The position numbers were made by a program, and so were the translations under genes. A DNA stretch of 64,000 nucleotides from Oscillospiraceae bacterium (GTDB lineage: Bacteria > Bacillota > Clostridia > Oscillospirales > Oscillospiraceae), in contig CAJTGJ010000020.1 in NCBI GenBank assembly GCA_910575695.1, positions 1 through 64,000 of the forward strand. The letters run 5' to 3'. The notes below the pieces were generated by a model. That model was not told the DNA's origin. It made no database searches and saw only the letters and a list, made by a program, of their open reading frames with translations. The first letter of the stretch is position 1, and every line of letters begins with the position of its first letter. Below, piece by piece: positions 1-6,916 of the stretch.

Positions 1-138
1 CTTCGCCATCTCGTTGAGAACGCTTTTCTTCTTCTCAAGCGCTGGCGCGGCATTGCTGCGCGCTACGCCAAAAATGTCGCTTCCTTCGTCGCTGCTGTCC
101 AAATTCGTTGTATTGCCATTTGGCTCCTCGTTTATTGA
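1..138 (+). CDS. IS5-type DDE transposase, C-terminal end (partial)
   Basis: The window opens inside this frame, which reads LRHLVENAFLLLKRWRG and ends about 45 residues in at a TGA. The RHLVENAFL..LKRWRGIA.RYAK block followed by AAVQIRCIA is the usual C-terminal end of IS5/IS4-type DDE transposases and contains the last catalytic Glu (in VENAF). The upstream part lies outside the window, so I cannot tell whether the element is complete. Its neighbours are remains of a Tn916-like element, so this is probably an insertion sequence lying beside or inside it. The family call rests on this short tail only. Confidence 0.7.
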   Translation, partial: LRHLVENAFLLLKRWRGIAARYAKNVASFVAAVQIRCIAIWLLVY

Positions 139-223
139 CGACACCATCTAAATGCAAACAAGAACTTTTGATAAAGGTTAAAAATTTCCAACTGAGCATC
201 ATCAAAGAGTCAGACGCATAGAC

Positions 224-271
224 GCAGAGCCGATGAACTTGTGAGGAAACTCACCAGATCATCGGCTCTGC
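224..271. terminator. Long hairpin between the IS end and the XRE gene
   Basis: A perfect 13-bp inverted repeat (GCAGAGCCGATGA at 224-236, complement at 259-271) encloses a second perfect stem, GTGAG-GAAA-CTCAC. It lies just past the stop codon of the minus-strand XRE gene and after the transposase. No good U-run follows on either strand, so the terminator role is likely but not certain. Confidence 0.5.
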
Positions 272-309
272 ATTTTACATTACATACTGTTTTGGAGCAT
301 AAGTATTTT

Positions 310-645
310 CTATTTGCCCGTCAGCTCATTAGCCATAGCGCGTACAGCAGCCAGGACCAGCCGCCGCCCCTGTTCCGGGCAGGCCCGGTAAAGACCAGCA
401 ATCTCCTGGAGTTCAGCCTCCGCCTGTTCCTCCGCTGGATTGAAGATTGCATCAAAAGAAGTACCAAGCACAGATATGATTGTGTAAAGCACCTCAAAGG
501 ACGGATTTGCTTCTCCTTTTTCGATGCCCGCGATATGGCGGGAGGAGAGCTTTGTCAACTCCGCCAACTGTTCCTGGGTGTAGCCCCGTTCTTTTCGGAG
601 CGCCCTTAACCGCGCCCCGCCCCTTACTAAGACTTCATTCGGCAT
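310..645 (-). CDS. XRE-family repressor, Tn916 Orf9-like
   Basis: A 111-residue DNA-binding protein. Residues 11-66 form a Cro/C1 helix-turn-helix (LRALRKERGYTQEQLAELTK, then HIAGIEKGEANPS), followed by a short acidic helical tail. An AGAGGTGAAG ribosome site precedes the ATG. It is transcribed away from a sigma-like gene and an xis-like gene, the same arrangement as orf9, orf7 and xis of Tn916. There the XRE protein represses element transcription. That role is inferred from position and domain; the operator was not identified. Confidence 0.75.
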   Translation of the reverse strand: MPNEVLVRGGARLRALRKERGYTQEQLAELTKLSSRHIAGIEKGEANPSFEVLYTIISVLGTSFDAIFNPAEEQAEAELQEIAGLYRACPEQGRRLVLAAVRAMANELTGK

Positions 646-819
646 AATTCTTCACCTCTTACTGTATTGTGTAGTTCAGATGGTGCAATTTGAATCCCTG
701 CGCCGTTCTGACTACCATGCAATATAATTCCGGTTTCAGCCGAACTTTTCAAGAAATACGGTTCCGGGAGGCTGTCAAAAAAAACGGCAGCTTTGCGGGA
801 CGCTTTTGTGTGCTCAAAT

Positions 820-852
820 ACCATAGCCGCCGTTTAAGGAGATGGCTATGGT
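820..852 (+). promoter_or_regulatory. Hairpin enclosing the ribosome site of a small ORF
   Basis: ACCATAGCC at 820-828 is perfectly complementary to GGCTATGGT at 844-852. The loop holds the AAGGAG ribosome site (836-841), and the start codon at 848 lies in the second arm. If the hairpin forms in the mRNA it would hide the start of the 40-residue ORF. Confidence 0.4.
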
Positions 853-970
853 GCTTTTGCTTTATATGATGGAGCTGTTCCGGCTGCTCCAGATAGGTGA
901 ATTGTCAAAAAAATCCTTGCGGCTTCTACAACCTATTCTACCCATCAACCGGAACTGTATAGGCATGTAA
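848..970 (+). CDS. Possible 40-residue leader peptide of the mobile element
   Basis: ATG at 848 has AAGGAG six bases upstream and opens a 40-codon frame rich in Leu and Met (MVLLLYMMELFRLL...), which stops at 970. A strong terminator-like hairpin follows 25 bases later and then the sigma-like gene. This order (short ORF, terminator, regulator) resembles a transcription-attenuation leader; Tn916 uses such a leader (orf12) before tet(M). I know no homologue, and the peptide may not be made. Confidence 0.35.
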   Translation: MVLLLYMMELFRLLQIGELSKKSLRLLQPILPINRNCIGM

Positions 971-995
971 GCAAGAACTATCACTCAGACACACG

Positions 996-1036
996 GCAGA
1001 AGGCCGGGTACTCAACGGAAGTACCCGGCCTTCTGC
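996..1036 (+). terminator. Strong hairpin terminator ahead of the sigma-like gene
   Basis: Perfect 17-bp arms (996-1012 and 1020-1036, outer bases GCAGAAGGCC) with a 7-base loop, followed by TTTG. It stands between the small ORF and the sigma-like gene, where it could act as an attenuator. Confidence 0.7.
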
Positions 1037-1144
1037 TTTGTCGAATCCTGGGGAAAGCAGTCTGCCCCTGCGGGTGTCGCGGCCCACCTGACCTCCATTT
1101 TAATTTTTCGTCCGTAGGCTCCTACAAATGAAATGGAGGAAATT

Positions 1145-1651
1145 ATGTTTGATGCCAAGAGCGATTTTGCTTTGAATAAATTTGACCAGGACGCTATTGT
1201 ATGCAGGAGCGTCACCGGCGTACATATCCGGCTGACCCGCGAGGACTTTGCCAGTGAGGAAGAATTTTTCCGCTGGAAGGTCTGGTCCGACGGCGACTAC
1301 TACGACACCGAAAAAGACGGGCGCGGCTTCTACGACAACAGCCTCCCCCTGGACCCCCGTGTGGACAAGCTGGGAGCGGTCCCTTCCGTCGAGGCGGACA
1401 TCCTCACTATGTTGGACGCTGCCGAGGCCAGCGTGGAGCAGACCCGGAGGACCGCCGCCTTGATCGAGCAGATCAAGAGCTGCCTGACCAGAACGCAGTA
1501 CCGCCGTCTCTGGATGCTCTATGCCCAGAAAATGAACGTGACCGCCATTGCCAAGGCGGAGGGCATCTCAAAAGCGAGTGCATCCAGGTCCATCAGCGCC
1601 GCGCTGAAAAATATTTCTGCTTTTTTCCCAGAAGGGGGCGAAAATAGGTAA
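1145..1651 (+). CDS. Sigma-70-like regulator, Tn916 Orf7-like
   Basis: About 168 residues from the ATG at 1145, chosen because GGAGGA lies five bases upstream; an in-frame ATG at 1133 overlaps that ribosome site. The N-terminal 100 residues are acidic and carry no motif I recognise. Residues about 115-160 form a sigma region 4-type helix-turn-helix (LTRTQYRRLWMLYAQKMN, then TAIAKAEGISKASASRSISA). Tn916 Orf7 and its relatives are small sigma-like proteins that switch on excision and transfer genes. The position between an XRE gene and xis supports this. Targets unknown. Confidence 0.7.
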   Translation: MFDAKSDFALNKFDQDAIVCRSVTGVHIRLTREDFASEEEFFRWKVWSDGDYYDTEKDGRGFYDNSLPLDPRVDKLGAVPSVEADILTMLDAAEASVEQTRRTAALIEQIKSCLTRTQYRRLWMLYAQKMNVTAIAKAEGISKASASRSISAALKNISAFFPEGGENR

Positions 1652-2138
1652 CAAACACCCTTCTTTTTTGTGATAGGTGAAAGGTGCGTTTCCCCCATCA
1701 CCTTCACGAACCTTCAAAATTGAATACACGGTATTGCAGGCACAAAACCCATGTGAACAGCGGTAAAAGGTGCGCCGCCAAGACGCCAGCTTCAGGAGGT
1801 GAACGGACAAGCTGGCCGAGCGATCTACGCACACTTTCAACCTGCTCTGGCAGGCCGGGACGCGATGACAGCATGGAGGACAATGAGACTTGCTCACGCC
1901 CGCTCACAGACTTGAAGCGGAACCCTGCGGCGCACGTTCAGAACGACGCTGTGGAGTTATGACAGCTGTGCCAACAGCGGCCTGCAATATCCCCCCTCGC
2001 CGGGGGTGCGTGGCAAATACGGCGAGTTTGAAAGCAGCTAAAACCGAATCAGCCGCGCCGGAATACCGCCCGCCTTATGTTATGCGGACACAGCATTTTC
2101 CGGCGCGGCTGTCCTGTTTCAAAGGAGGATACAGGACT
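1652..2138 (+). other. 487-base stretch of the mobile element without a supported gene
   Basis: Between the sigma-like gene and xis I see only short open frames without convincing ribosome sites. One exception is weak: an AGGAGG next to a GTG near 1796 opens a 38-codon frame. A CCCCTCGCCGGGGG hairpin lies near 1990. Tn916 has the small gene orf8 here; I cannot identify an equivalent. The stretch may hold DNA sites or an RNA. Confidence 0.4.
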
Positions 2139-2540
2139 ATGCGTAATGCGATCATTCAGCTGCCGAACAGCGGGTGCGCCCCGGCTGTGCAGCCCTTTGG
2201 GGCTGGGAAACTCGGCATGACGATAGACGAGGCCGCTGACTGCACCGGCATTGGCCGGAACACGCTGCGGAAGCTGGTCTCCTGGGGAAAAATCCCCGTC
2301 CTGCGGATTGGGCGCAAGACCATTATCCGCATCGATGTCATCAGCACCTTTATGGAGATTAACCAGGGGTGCGTTGACAATGAATGTGTCTGTCGATATA
2401 CATTCTGTAGCTTTCAAAGGTATTTTCGCCCTGATTTGTCTTGCCATACAGCACTTTCCTTTATCTTCATCCATCCTGTGGCTCACTATGCTCAAACCCC
2501 ATTTCACCGATGTTTAATCTTGAAACATACAAGTCTATAA
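2139..2540 (+). pseudogene. xis: Excisionase (Xis) gene truncated at its 3' end
   Basis: ATG at 2139 follows AAAGGAGG. Residues 1-77 read as a Tn916/Tn1549-type excisionase: a winged-helix domain with MTIDEAADCTGIGRNTLRKL, LRIGRKTIIRID and FMEINQG. After codon 77 (base 2369) the frame runs on into 56 unrelated Cys/Phe-rich residues that are the reverse strand of an IS1182 transposase fragment. Xis proteins normally end a few residues after this point and are followed by a tyrosine integrase, which is absent. Excisionase directs the integrase toward excision, so the remaining copy probably has no function. Confidence 0.7.
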
Positions 2541-2624
2541 ATCGGATCGGATTATTTTCATCGATTGCATCTTCCAAGCTACTTATGCAGCACTGATTCC
2601 TGTCAACTCCTGAAACATATCCAT
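2376..2624 (-). pseudogene. IS1182-family transposase, N-terminal fragment
   Basis: On the minus strand GGGAGG precedes ATG GAT ATG TTT; two codons later one T is missing, after which the frame reads SGVDRNQ, SLEDAIDENNPIRFID and LYVSRLNIGEMGF. This is the N-terminal signature of IS1182-type DDE transposases. The match fades near 2467 at a TGA. It abuts the truncated xis near base 2370, so an insertion followed by deletion probably removed the end of xis and the integrase. The frameshift and the missing catalytic core make it inactive. Confidence 0.6.
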
Positions 2625-2806
2625 CTTTTTTCCTCCCATTCGTTTCCCTTCTCTCTGTTTCACCATAAAGGCGGGAGGGGAGACAAGCAAAACGACCGGG
2701 GAGCGTTGAAAAAATTTCCCGGCAAAGGCCCATCAACAGGGGGACGCACCGTGCGCCCGCCGGTTCATCGCCCAAAATCGAACTGCCAGAAAATTGCGGC
2801 AGAGGG

Positions 2807-2835
2807 TTGACAAACTCCCAGCTCTATGATAGGAT
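2807..2835 (+). promoter_or_regulatory. Sigma-A promoter of csoR-copA
   Basis: TTGACA at 2807-2812, a 17-bp spacer, then TAGGAT at 2830-2835. The start of transcription would fall at or next to the CsoR operator. Confidence 0.8.
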
Positions 2836-2840
2836 AACAC

Positions 2841-2857
2841 TACCCCCCAGGGGAGTA
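2841..2857. promoter_or_regulatory. CsoR operator
   Basis: TACCCCCCAGGGGAGTA is a C-tract/G-tract pseudopalindrome of the type bound by copper-sensing CsoR. It lies just downstream of the -10 box, so bound apo-CsoR would block initiation and Cu(I) would relieve it. Confidence 0.75.
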
Positions 2858-2881
2858 TAAAACGGATAGGAGGGACGGCCC

Positions 2882-3142
2882 ATGATGGCTGACCAGAAAA
2901 CGGTGCTGCGGCTGCTGAAAACCGCCCGGGGGCAGATCGACGGCATCATTAAAATGGTGGAGGAGGACCGTTACTGCATGGACATCTCCCAGCAGATCAC
3001 TGCCGCCGACGCCATGCTCCGCCGGGCCAACCGGGAGATCTTGACCGCCCATCTGAAGCACTGCGTGGAGAACGCCAAGGATGATAAGGAGCGGGTGGAC
3101 AAAATCGACGAATTGGTGGCCGCTCTGGGAAAGATACTATAA
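2882..3142 (+). CDS. csoR: Copper-sensing repressor CsoR
   Basis: 86 residues, the usual length of this all-helical DUF156 family. The Cu(I) ligand set is visible as Cys32, His57 and Cys61, with the same spacing as Mycobacterium CsoR (C36-H61-C65). AGGAGGG precedes two adjacent ATG codons. The gene sits downstream of its own operator and 28 bases before copA, so it represses the whole copper-efflux operon until Cu(I) binds. RcnR/FrmR-type sensors use a different ligand pattern, so the copper call is good. Confidence 0.92.
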   Translation: MMADQKTVLRLLKTARGQIDGIIKMVEEDRYCMDISQQITAADAMLRRANREILTAHLKHCVENAKDDKERVDKIDELVAALGKIL

Positions 3143-3169
3143 GATATGTGTTCAGCGAGGTGAAACCCA

Positions 3170-5710
3170 ATGAAGCAGAAATTTACCGTGACCGGCATGA
3201 CCTGTTCCGCCTGCTCCGCCCACGTGGACAAGGCGGTGCGGAAGCTGGACGGGGTGTGCGAGGTGAACGTCAACCTGCTGGGCGGCTCCATGACGGTGGA
3301 CTGGGACGGGGGGCTGACCCCGGAACAGATCGTGTCCGCCGTGGAAAAGGCGGGGTATGGCGCGTCCCTGCCCGCCGCGTCCGGACAAGGCGGGGCCCAG
3401 ACTGCGGCAAAGCCCGCCGCGGACGCCATGGAGGACGATTTAAAGAATATGAGGGCGCGGCTCATCGCCTCCTTCGTGTTCCTGGCCCCCCTGTTTTACC
3501 TGTCCATGGGGCATATGATGGGCTGGCCCATCCCCCATTTTTTCCACGGGACAGAAAACGCCATGATTTTTGCGCTGACTCTGTTTCTGCTCACAGTGCC
3601 CATTATGGTCATTAACCAAAAGTATTATCGGGTTGGCTTTAAAACCCTTTGGTATCGCTCCCCGAATATGGATTCCCTGATTGCCGTGGGCTCCGCCGCC
3701 GCTGTCGTTTACGGCGTCGCCGCCCTGTATTGCATCGGCTGGGGGCTGGGCCACGGGGATGAGGCTCTGGTGACGCACTACTCCATGGATTTGTATTTTG
3801 AATCCGCAGGCATGATTTTGGCCCTGATTACTTTGGGCAAGTACCTGGAGACCCGCTCCAAGGGCAAAACGGGACAGGCCATTGCCCGGCTGATGGATCT
3901 CACCCCCAAGACCGCATCTGTCCTCCGGGACGGGCGGGAGGTGGAGGTGCCTGTGGAGCAGGTGCAGGCGGGGGATCTGGTGCTGGTGCGGCCCGGCGGG
4001 TCGGCGCCGGTGGACGGCGTGGTGGTGGAGGGGGCGTCCACCGTGGACGAATCCGCCCTCACCGGGGAGTCCATCCCGGTGGACAAGGGGCCCGGCGACA
4101 CGGTGATCTCTGCCTCCATCAATCAATCCGGCGTGCTCACCCTCCGGGCCACCCGGGTGGGGGAGGACACCACCCTGGCCCAGATGATCCGGCTGGTGGA
4201 TGAAGCGGCCTCCTCCAAGGCCCCCATCGCCAAGCTGGCGGACAAGGTGGCGGGGGTATTTGTCCCCGTGGTCATGGTCATCGCCTTGGTCACTGCTGTG
4301 GTGTGGATGCTTGCCACCGGCTCCATTGAGCGGGCGCTGACCTCCGGCGTGGCGGTGCTGGTGATCTCCTGCCCCTGCGCCCTGGGGCTTGCCACCCCGG
4401 TGGCCATCATGGTGGGCACCGGAAAGGGGGCGGAGCAGGGCATTCTGGTGAAGTCCGCCGAGGGGCTGGAAAACCTGCGCTCCGTCACCACGGTGGTGCT
4501 GGACAAGACGGGCACCGTCACCCAGGGAAAGCCCAAGGTCACCGATTTGTACCCCCTGGGGCAGACCACCGCAGAGGAACTGCTGTGCGTGGCGGCGTCG
4601 CTGGAGGAGCCCTCCGAGCACCCTCTGGGCACGGCCATTGTGGAGGAGGCGGAAAACCGGGGCATCCCCCTGTGTCCGGTGGAGAAATTTAAGGCCGTCC
4701 ACGGCAAGGGCGTCCGGGGGGCCATCCAGGGCGCGGATTACCTGGCGGGCAATGCCGCCATGCTGGCGGACGCCAGGGTGGAGCTGGGCCAGGACGCCGT
4801 GATCGCCGACGAGCTGGCAAAGCAGGGCAAGACGCCGCTGTTCTTCGTGGAGGATGGAAAACCCATCGGCATTATCGCTGTGGCGGACACGGTAAAGGCG
4901 TCCAGCAAAGCGGCCATTGAGGGCTTCCAGAGGCTGGGGCTGAAGGTGGTGATGCTCACCGGGGACAACAAGCGCACCGCCGGGGCCATCGGCAGGGAGC
5001 TGGGGCTGACCCAGGTGATCTCCGAGGTGCTCCCCGCCGACAAGGAGCGGCAGGTGGCCGCCCTCCAGGCCCAGGGCGAGAAGGTGGCCATGGTGGGCGA
5101 CGGCATCAACGACGCCCCGGCCCTGGCCCGGGCGGATGTGGGCCTTGCCATCGGCGCGGGGGCGGACGTTGCCATTGAGAGCGCCGACATCGTGCTGATG
5201 AAGTCCGACCTGGTGGACGCGGTGACGGCGGTGGAGCTGTCAAGAGCCACCATCCGGAACGTGAAGCAGAATCTGTTCTGGGCGTTTTTCTACAACGCCA
5301 TCTGCATCCCGGTGGCGGCGGGGGTGCTGGCCATCTGGGGCGGGCCCCAGCTCAGCCCCATGCTGGGGGCGGCGGCCATGAGTTTCAGCTCGGTGTGCGT
5401 GGTATCCAACGCTTTGCGCCTGCGGTTTTTCAAGCCCAGCATACAGGCCCATTCAGATGTTAAATCCGGCGGGGAGCCCGCCGTTCAAGTGAAAGGAGAA
5501 CAAAAAGCCATGGAAAAGAAAGTTGTGATTGAGGGTATGATGTGCCAGCACTGCCGCGCCCACGTGGACAAGGCGCTGAACGGCCTGCCCGGCGCGTCCG
5601 CCACGGTGGACCTGGACAGCAAGACCGCCGTGGTCACGGGGGACGTGTCAGACGACGCCATCCGTGCCGCCGTGGAGGAGGCCGGATATCAGGTGGTGTC
5701 CATCCAGTAA
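3170..5710 (+). CDS. copA: Copper-exporting P1B-type ATPase CopA with a C-terminal chaperone domain
   Basis: 846 residues. Order: N-terminal heavy-metal domain with GMTCSACSAH (residues 9-18), eight predicted membrane helices, actuator loop with TGES (about 308), CPC metal site (about 401), phosphorylation motif DKTGT (about 445), SEHPLG (about 484), GDGINDAPA (about 644), then a linker and a second metal-binding domain (GMMCQHCRAHV, about 789-799). It pumps Cu(I) out of the cell at the expense of ATP. The second domain after the last membrane helix is unusual for the family and can also be made as a separate protein. Confidence 0.95.
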   Translation: MKQKFTVTGMTCSACSAHVDKAVRKLDGVCEVNVNLLGGSMTVDWDGGLTPEQIVSAVEKAGYGASLPAASGQGGAQTAAKPAADAMEDDLKNMRARLIASFVFLAPLFYLSMGHMMGWPIPHFFHGTENAMIFALTLFLLTVPIMVINQKYYRVGFKTLWYRSPNMDSLIAVGSAAAVVYGVAALYCIGWGLGHGDEALVTHYSMDLYFESAGMILALITLGKYLETRSKGKTGQAIARLMDLTPKTASVLRDGREVEVPVEQVQAGDLVLVRPGGSAPVDGVVVEGASTVDESALTGESIPVDKGPGDTVISASINQSGVLTLRATRVGEDTTLAQMIRLVDEAASSKAPIAKLADKVAGVFVPVVMVIALVTAVVWMLATGSIERALTSGVAVLVISCPCALGLATPVAIMVGTGKGAEQGILVKSAEGLENLRSVTTVVLDKTGTVTQGKPKVTDLYPLGQTTAEELLCVAASLEEPSEHPLGTAIVEEAENRGIPLCPVEKFKAVHGKGVRGAIQGADYLAGNAAMLADARVELGQDAVIADELAKQGKTPLFFVEDGKPIGIIAVADTVKASSKAAIEGFQRLGLKVVMLTGDNKRTAGAIGRELGLTQVISEVLPADKERQVAALQAQGEKVAMVGDGINDAPALARADVGLAIGAGADVAIESADIVLMKSDLVDAVTAVELSRATIRNVKQNLFWAFFYNAICIPVAAGVLAIWGGPQLSPMLGAAAMSFSSVCVVSNALRLRFFKPSIQAHSDVKSGGEPAVQVKGEQKAMEKKVVIEGMMCQHCRAHVDKALNGLPGASATVDLDSKTAVVTGDVSDDAIRAAVEEAGYQVVSIQ
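5510..5710 (+). CDS. copZ: CopZ-like copper chaperone made from an internal start inside copA
   Basis: The copA frame contains AAAGGAGA at 5492-5499 followed by ATG at 5510, in frame at codon 781. From there it encodes 66 residues, the normal length of a free CopZ chaperone, with MxCxxC as GMMCQHC. CopZ carries Cu(I) to CopA and to CsoR. The ribosome site looks like that of a once separate gene whose upstream stop codon was lost, leaving both fused and free forms possible. Translation from this start is inferred. Confidence 0.6.
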   Translation: MEKKVVIEGMMCQHCRAHVDKALNGLPGASATVDLDSKTAVVTGDVSDDAIRAAVEEAGYQVVSIQ

Positions 5711-5730
5711 ATCCAGCAGGAGAACGGAAG

Positions 5731-5764
5731 AAGCGGCGCAGTCCGGTGACTGCGCCGCTTCTGT
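5731..5764 (+). terminator. Terminator of csoR-copA
   Basis: Perfect 13-bp arms (AAGCGGCGCAGTC and complement) around a CGGT loop, followed by a T-rich stretch, 20 bases after the copA stop. Confidence 0.85.
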
Positions 5765-6099
5765 TTGTTTCCGGGACTGCAACAGCCTGCCGCAGGGGGG
5801 CGGCAGGCTGTCACAAGTCGATTCAAGAAAAGAGAGAGGGAGGAGTTGTCATTGCATCTGACAGTGTTAAGAATACCATATTCCACGGCAAATTGGTGGA
5901 TAGTTTTTGAAATATCTTTGAACAATCTGTGAAGCCTCAGACGGAATCCCAGTCCGGGCTTTGGGCCCCGTCACAGGCGGCGCTCTGTCCGGTCCGGAGG
6001 AGCTCCAGCGCCCGCAATGCGCCGGACAGGTCCCCGGCAGGGAGCCAGACCCGGCCCGGCGGCAGGCAGGCCGGACCCCAGGCGTCTCCATGGCCGGAC
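5765..6099. other. Gap between copA and the amidase gene
   Basis: Holds a second hairpin near 5781-5811 (CAGCCTGCCGC and complement) without a U-run, an isolated GGGAGGAG ribosome-like site near 5840 with no convincing ORF, and on the minus strand a GC-rich frame (5937-6090) with protein-like composition but no clear start. I support no gene here. Confidence 0.35.
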
Positions 6100-6840
6100 T
6101 CAGAGCAGGGTGATGAAGTCACTGTTGGCATAGCCTTCGGCGCCGTCAAAGGAGACCAGGTACCAGCCCTGCCACTGGTTGCGGATGGTCAGCCGCGCCC
6201 CGTCGTAGGCCTTGGCAATCACCGGGGCGGAGGTGTTCGGCCTGGAGCGGATGTTCAGATAGCCCCAGTCCACGTCCACCACGCCCTGCCGGGTGGGGCC
6301 GGGGGTGAGGAAGGGGATGCCGAAATACTCGGTGAGGGCCAGCACAATGGCCCGGGCCGCTTCGTCCAGGTGGCTCTTGATCCAGGCGGCGTCGTCCTCG
6401 TTGTCGTGGTAGCCCAACTCGATGAACACCGACGGGGCCCGGGGCTGGCGCACCTCGCCGATGGAGGTGGTGGCCTCCGACCGCACCCGGTTGGGCAGGG
6501 GGTAGATGGCTTTCAGGTTTTCCGTCATCAGCTCCGCCGCCCGCTTGCCGTTGGTGCTCCCGGGGTAGTAGAACACAATGATGCCCCGGGTGCCGCCGTA
6601 GTTGCTGGGGGCGGAGGCGTTGGAGTGCAGGGCCAGGTGCAGGTCGTAAGTACCGGCATTGGACGCCCGGATGGACGAGGCGGCGGTCATCTCCGGGGTG
6701 TTGCGGGTGTATTGGATGCCGGAGGCGTCGAGATAGGGGATCATGGCGTCGGCCAGACGGTTCATCCATTCCTCCTCGCTGCCGCCGGTGACATAGATAT
6801 TGGCCTCCTGGGTAGAAGGTGACAAGTAAATAACAGGCAT
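6100..6840 (-). CDS. N-acetylmuramoyl-L-alanine amidase with SH3 domain
   Basis: 246 residues. Residues 1-170 form an Amidase_3 fold: YLSPSTQEANIY with the position of the first zinc ligand changed, LHLALHSNA (zinc His), and FIELGYHDN with the catalytic Glu and a His/Asn end. Residues about 185-246 form a bacterial SH3 domain (GYLNIRSRPN, then GWYLVSF). There is no signal peptide, so it may be released by lysis or act in the mother cell or on a prophage-like wall target. These enzymes cut the amide between MurNAc and the stem peptide. Its ribosome site lies inside a terminator-like hairpin. Confidence 0.85.
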   Translation of the reverse strand: MPVIYLSPSTQEANIYVTGGSEEEWMNRLADAMIPYLDASGIQYTRNTPEMTAASSIRASNAGTYDLHLALHSNASAPSNYGGTRGIIVFYYPGSTNGKRAAELMTENLKAIYPLPNRVRSEATTSIGEVRQPRAPSVFIELGYHDNEDDAAWIKSHLDEAARAIVLALTEYFGIPFLTPGPTRQGVVDVDWGYLNIRSRPNTSAPVIAKAYDGARLTIRNQWQGWYLVSFDGAEGYANSDFITLL

Positions 6841-6841
6841 A

Positions 6842-6897
6842 GAAAAACCCTCCTTTGAATCATCCTATGCGGCGGGCCAGGATTTGACAAAGGAGGG
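6842..6897 (-). terminator. Hairpin that contains the amidase ribosome site
   Basis: CCCTCCTTTG and CAAAGGAGGG (6888-6897 and 6848-6857 on the plus strand) are perfect 10-bp arms; ATCCT/AGGAT extends the pairing inside. On the minus strand the stem is followed by TTTTT, then the amidase ATG. The second arm is the AAAGGAGGG ribosome site itself. It can end transcription of the DUF5808 gene or hide the amidase ribosome site. Confidence 0.6.
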
Positions 6898-6916
6898 CAT
6901 TGTTATGGAGCGCGGC

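Noticed and set aside
670-720. tRNA-like string (GATTCAAATTGCACCA) on the minus strand
   Set aside because: It cannot form a cloverleaf; only a chance resemblance to a T arm and CCA.
627-824. 65-codon minus-strand frame before the XRE gene
   Set aside because: No ribosome site, overlaps the XRE start, and covers the XRE leader.
1890-2138. Upstream extension of the xis frame
   Set aside because: AAAGGAGG and ATG at 2139 mark the start; the extension has no domain.
5937-6149. Minus-strand frame after the amidase with protein-like wording
   Set aside because: It overlaps the amidase end and has no start signal. Kept only as a remark in the gap entry; a frameshifted amidase extension cannot be excluded.
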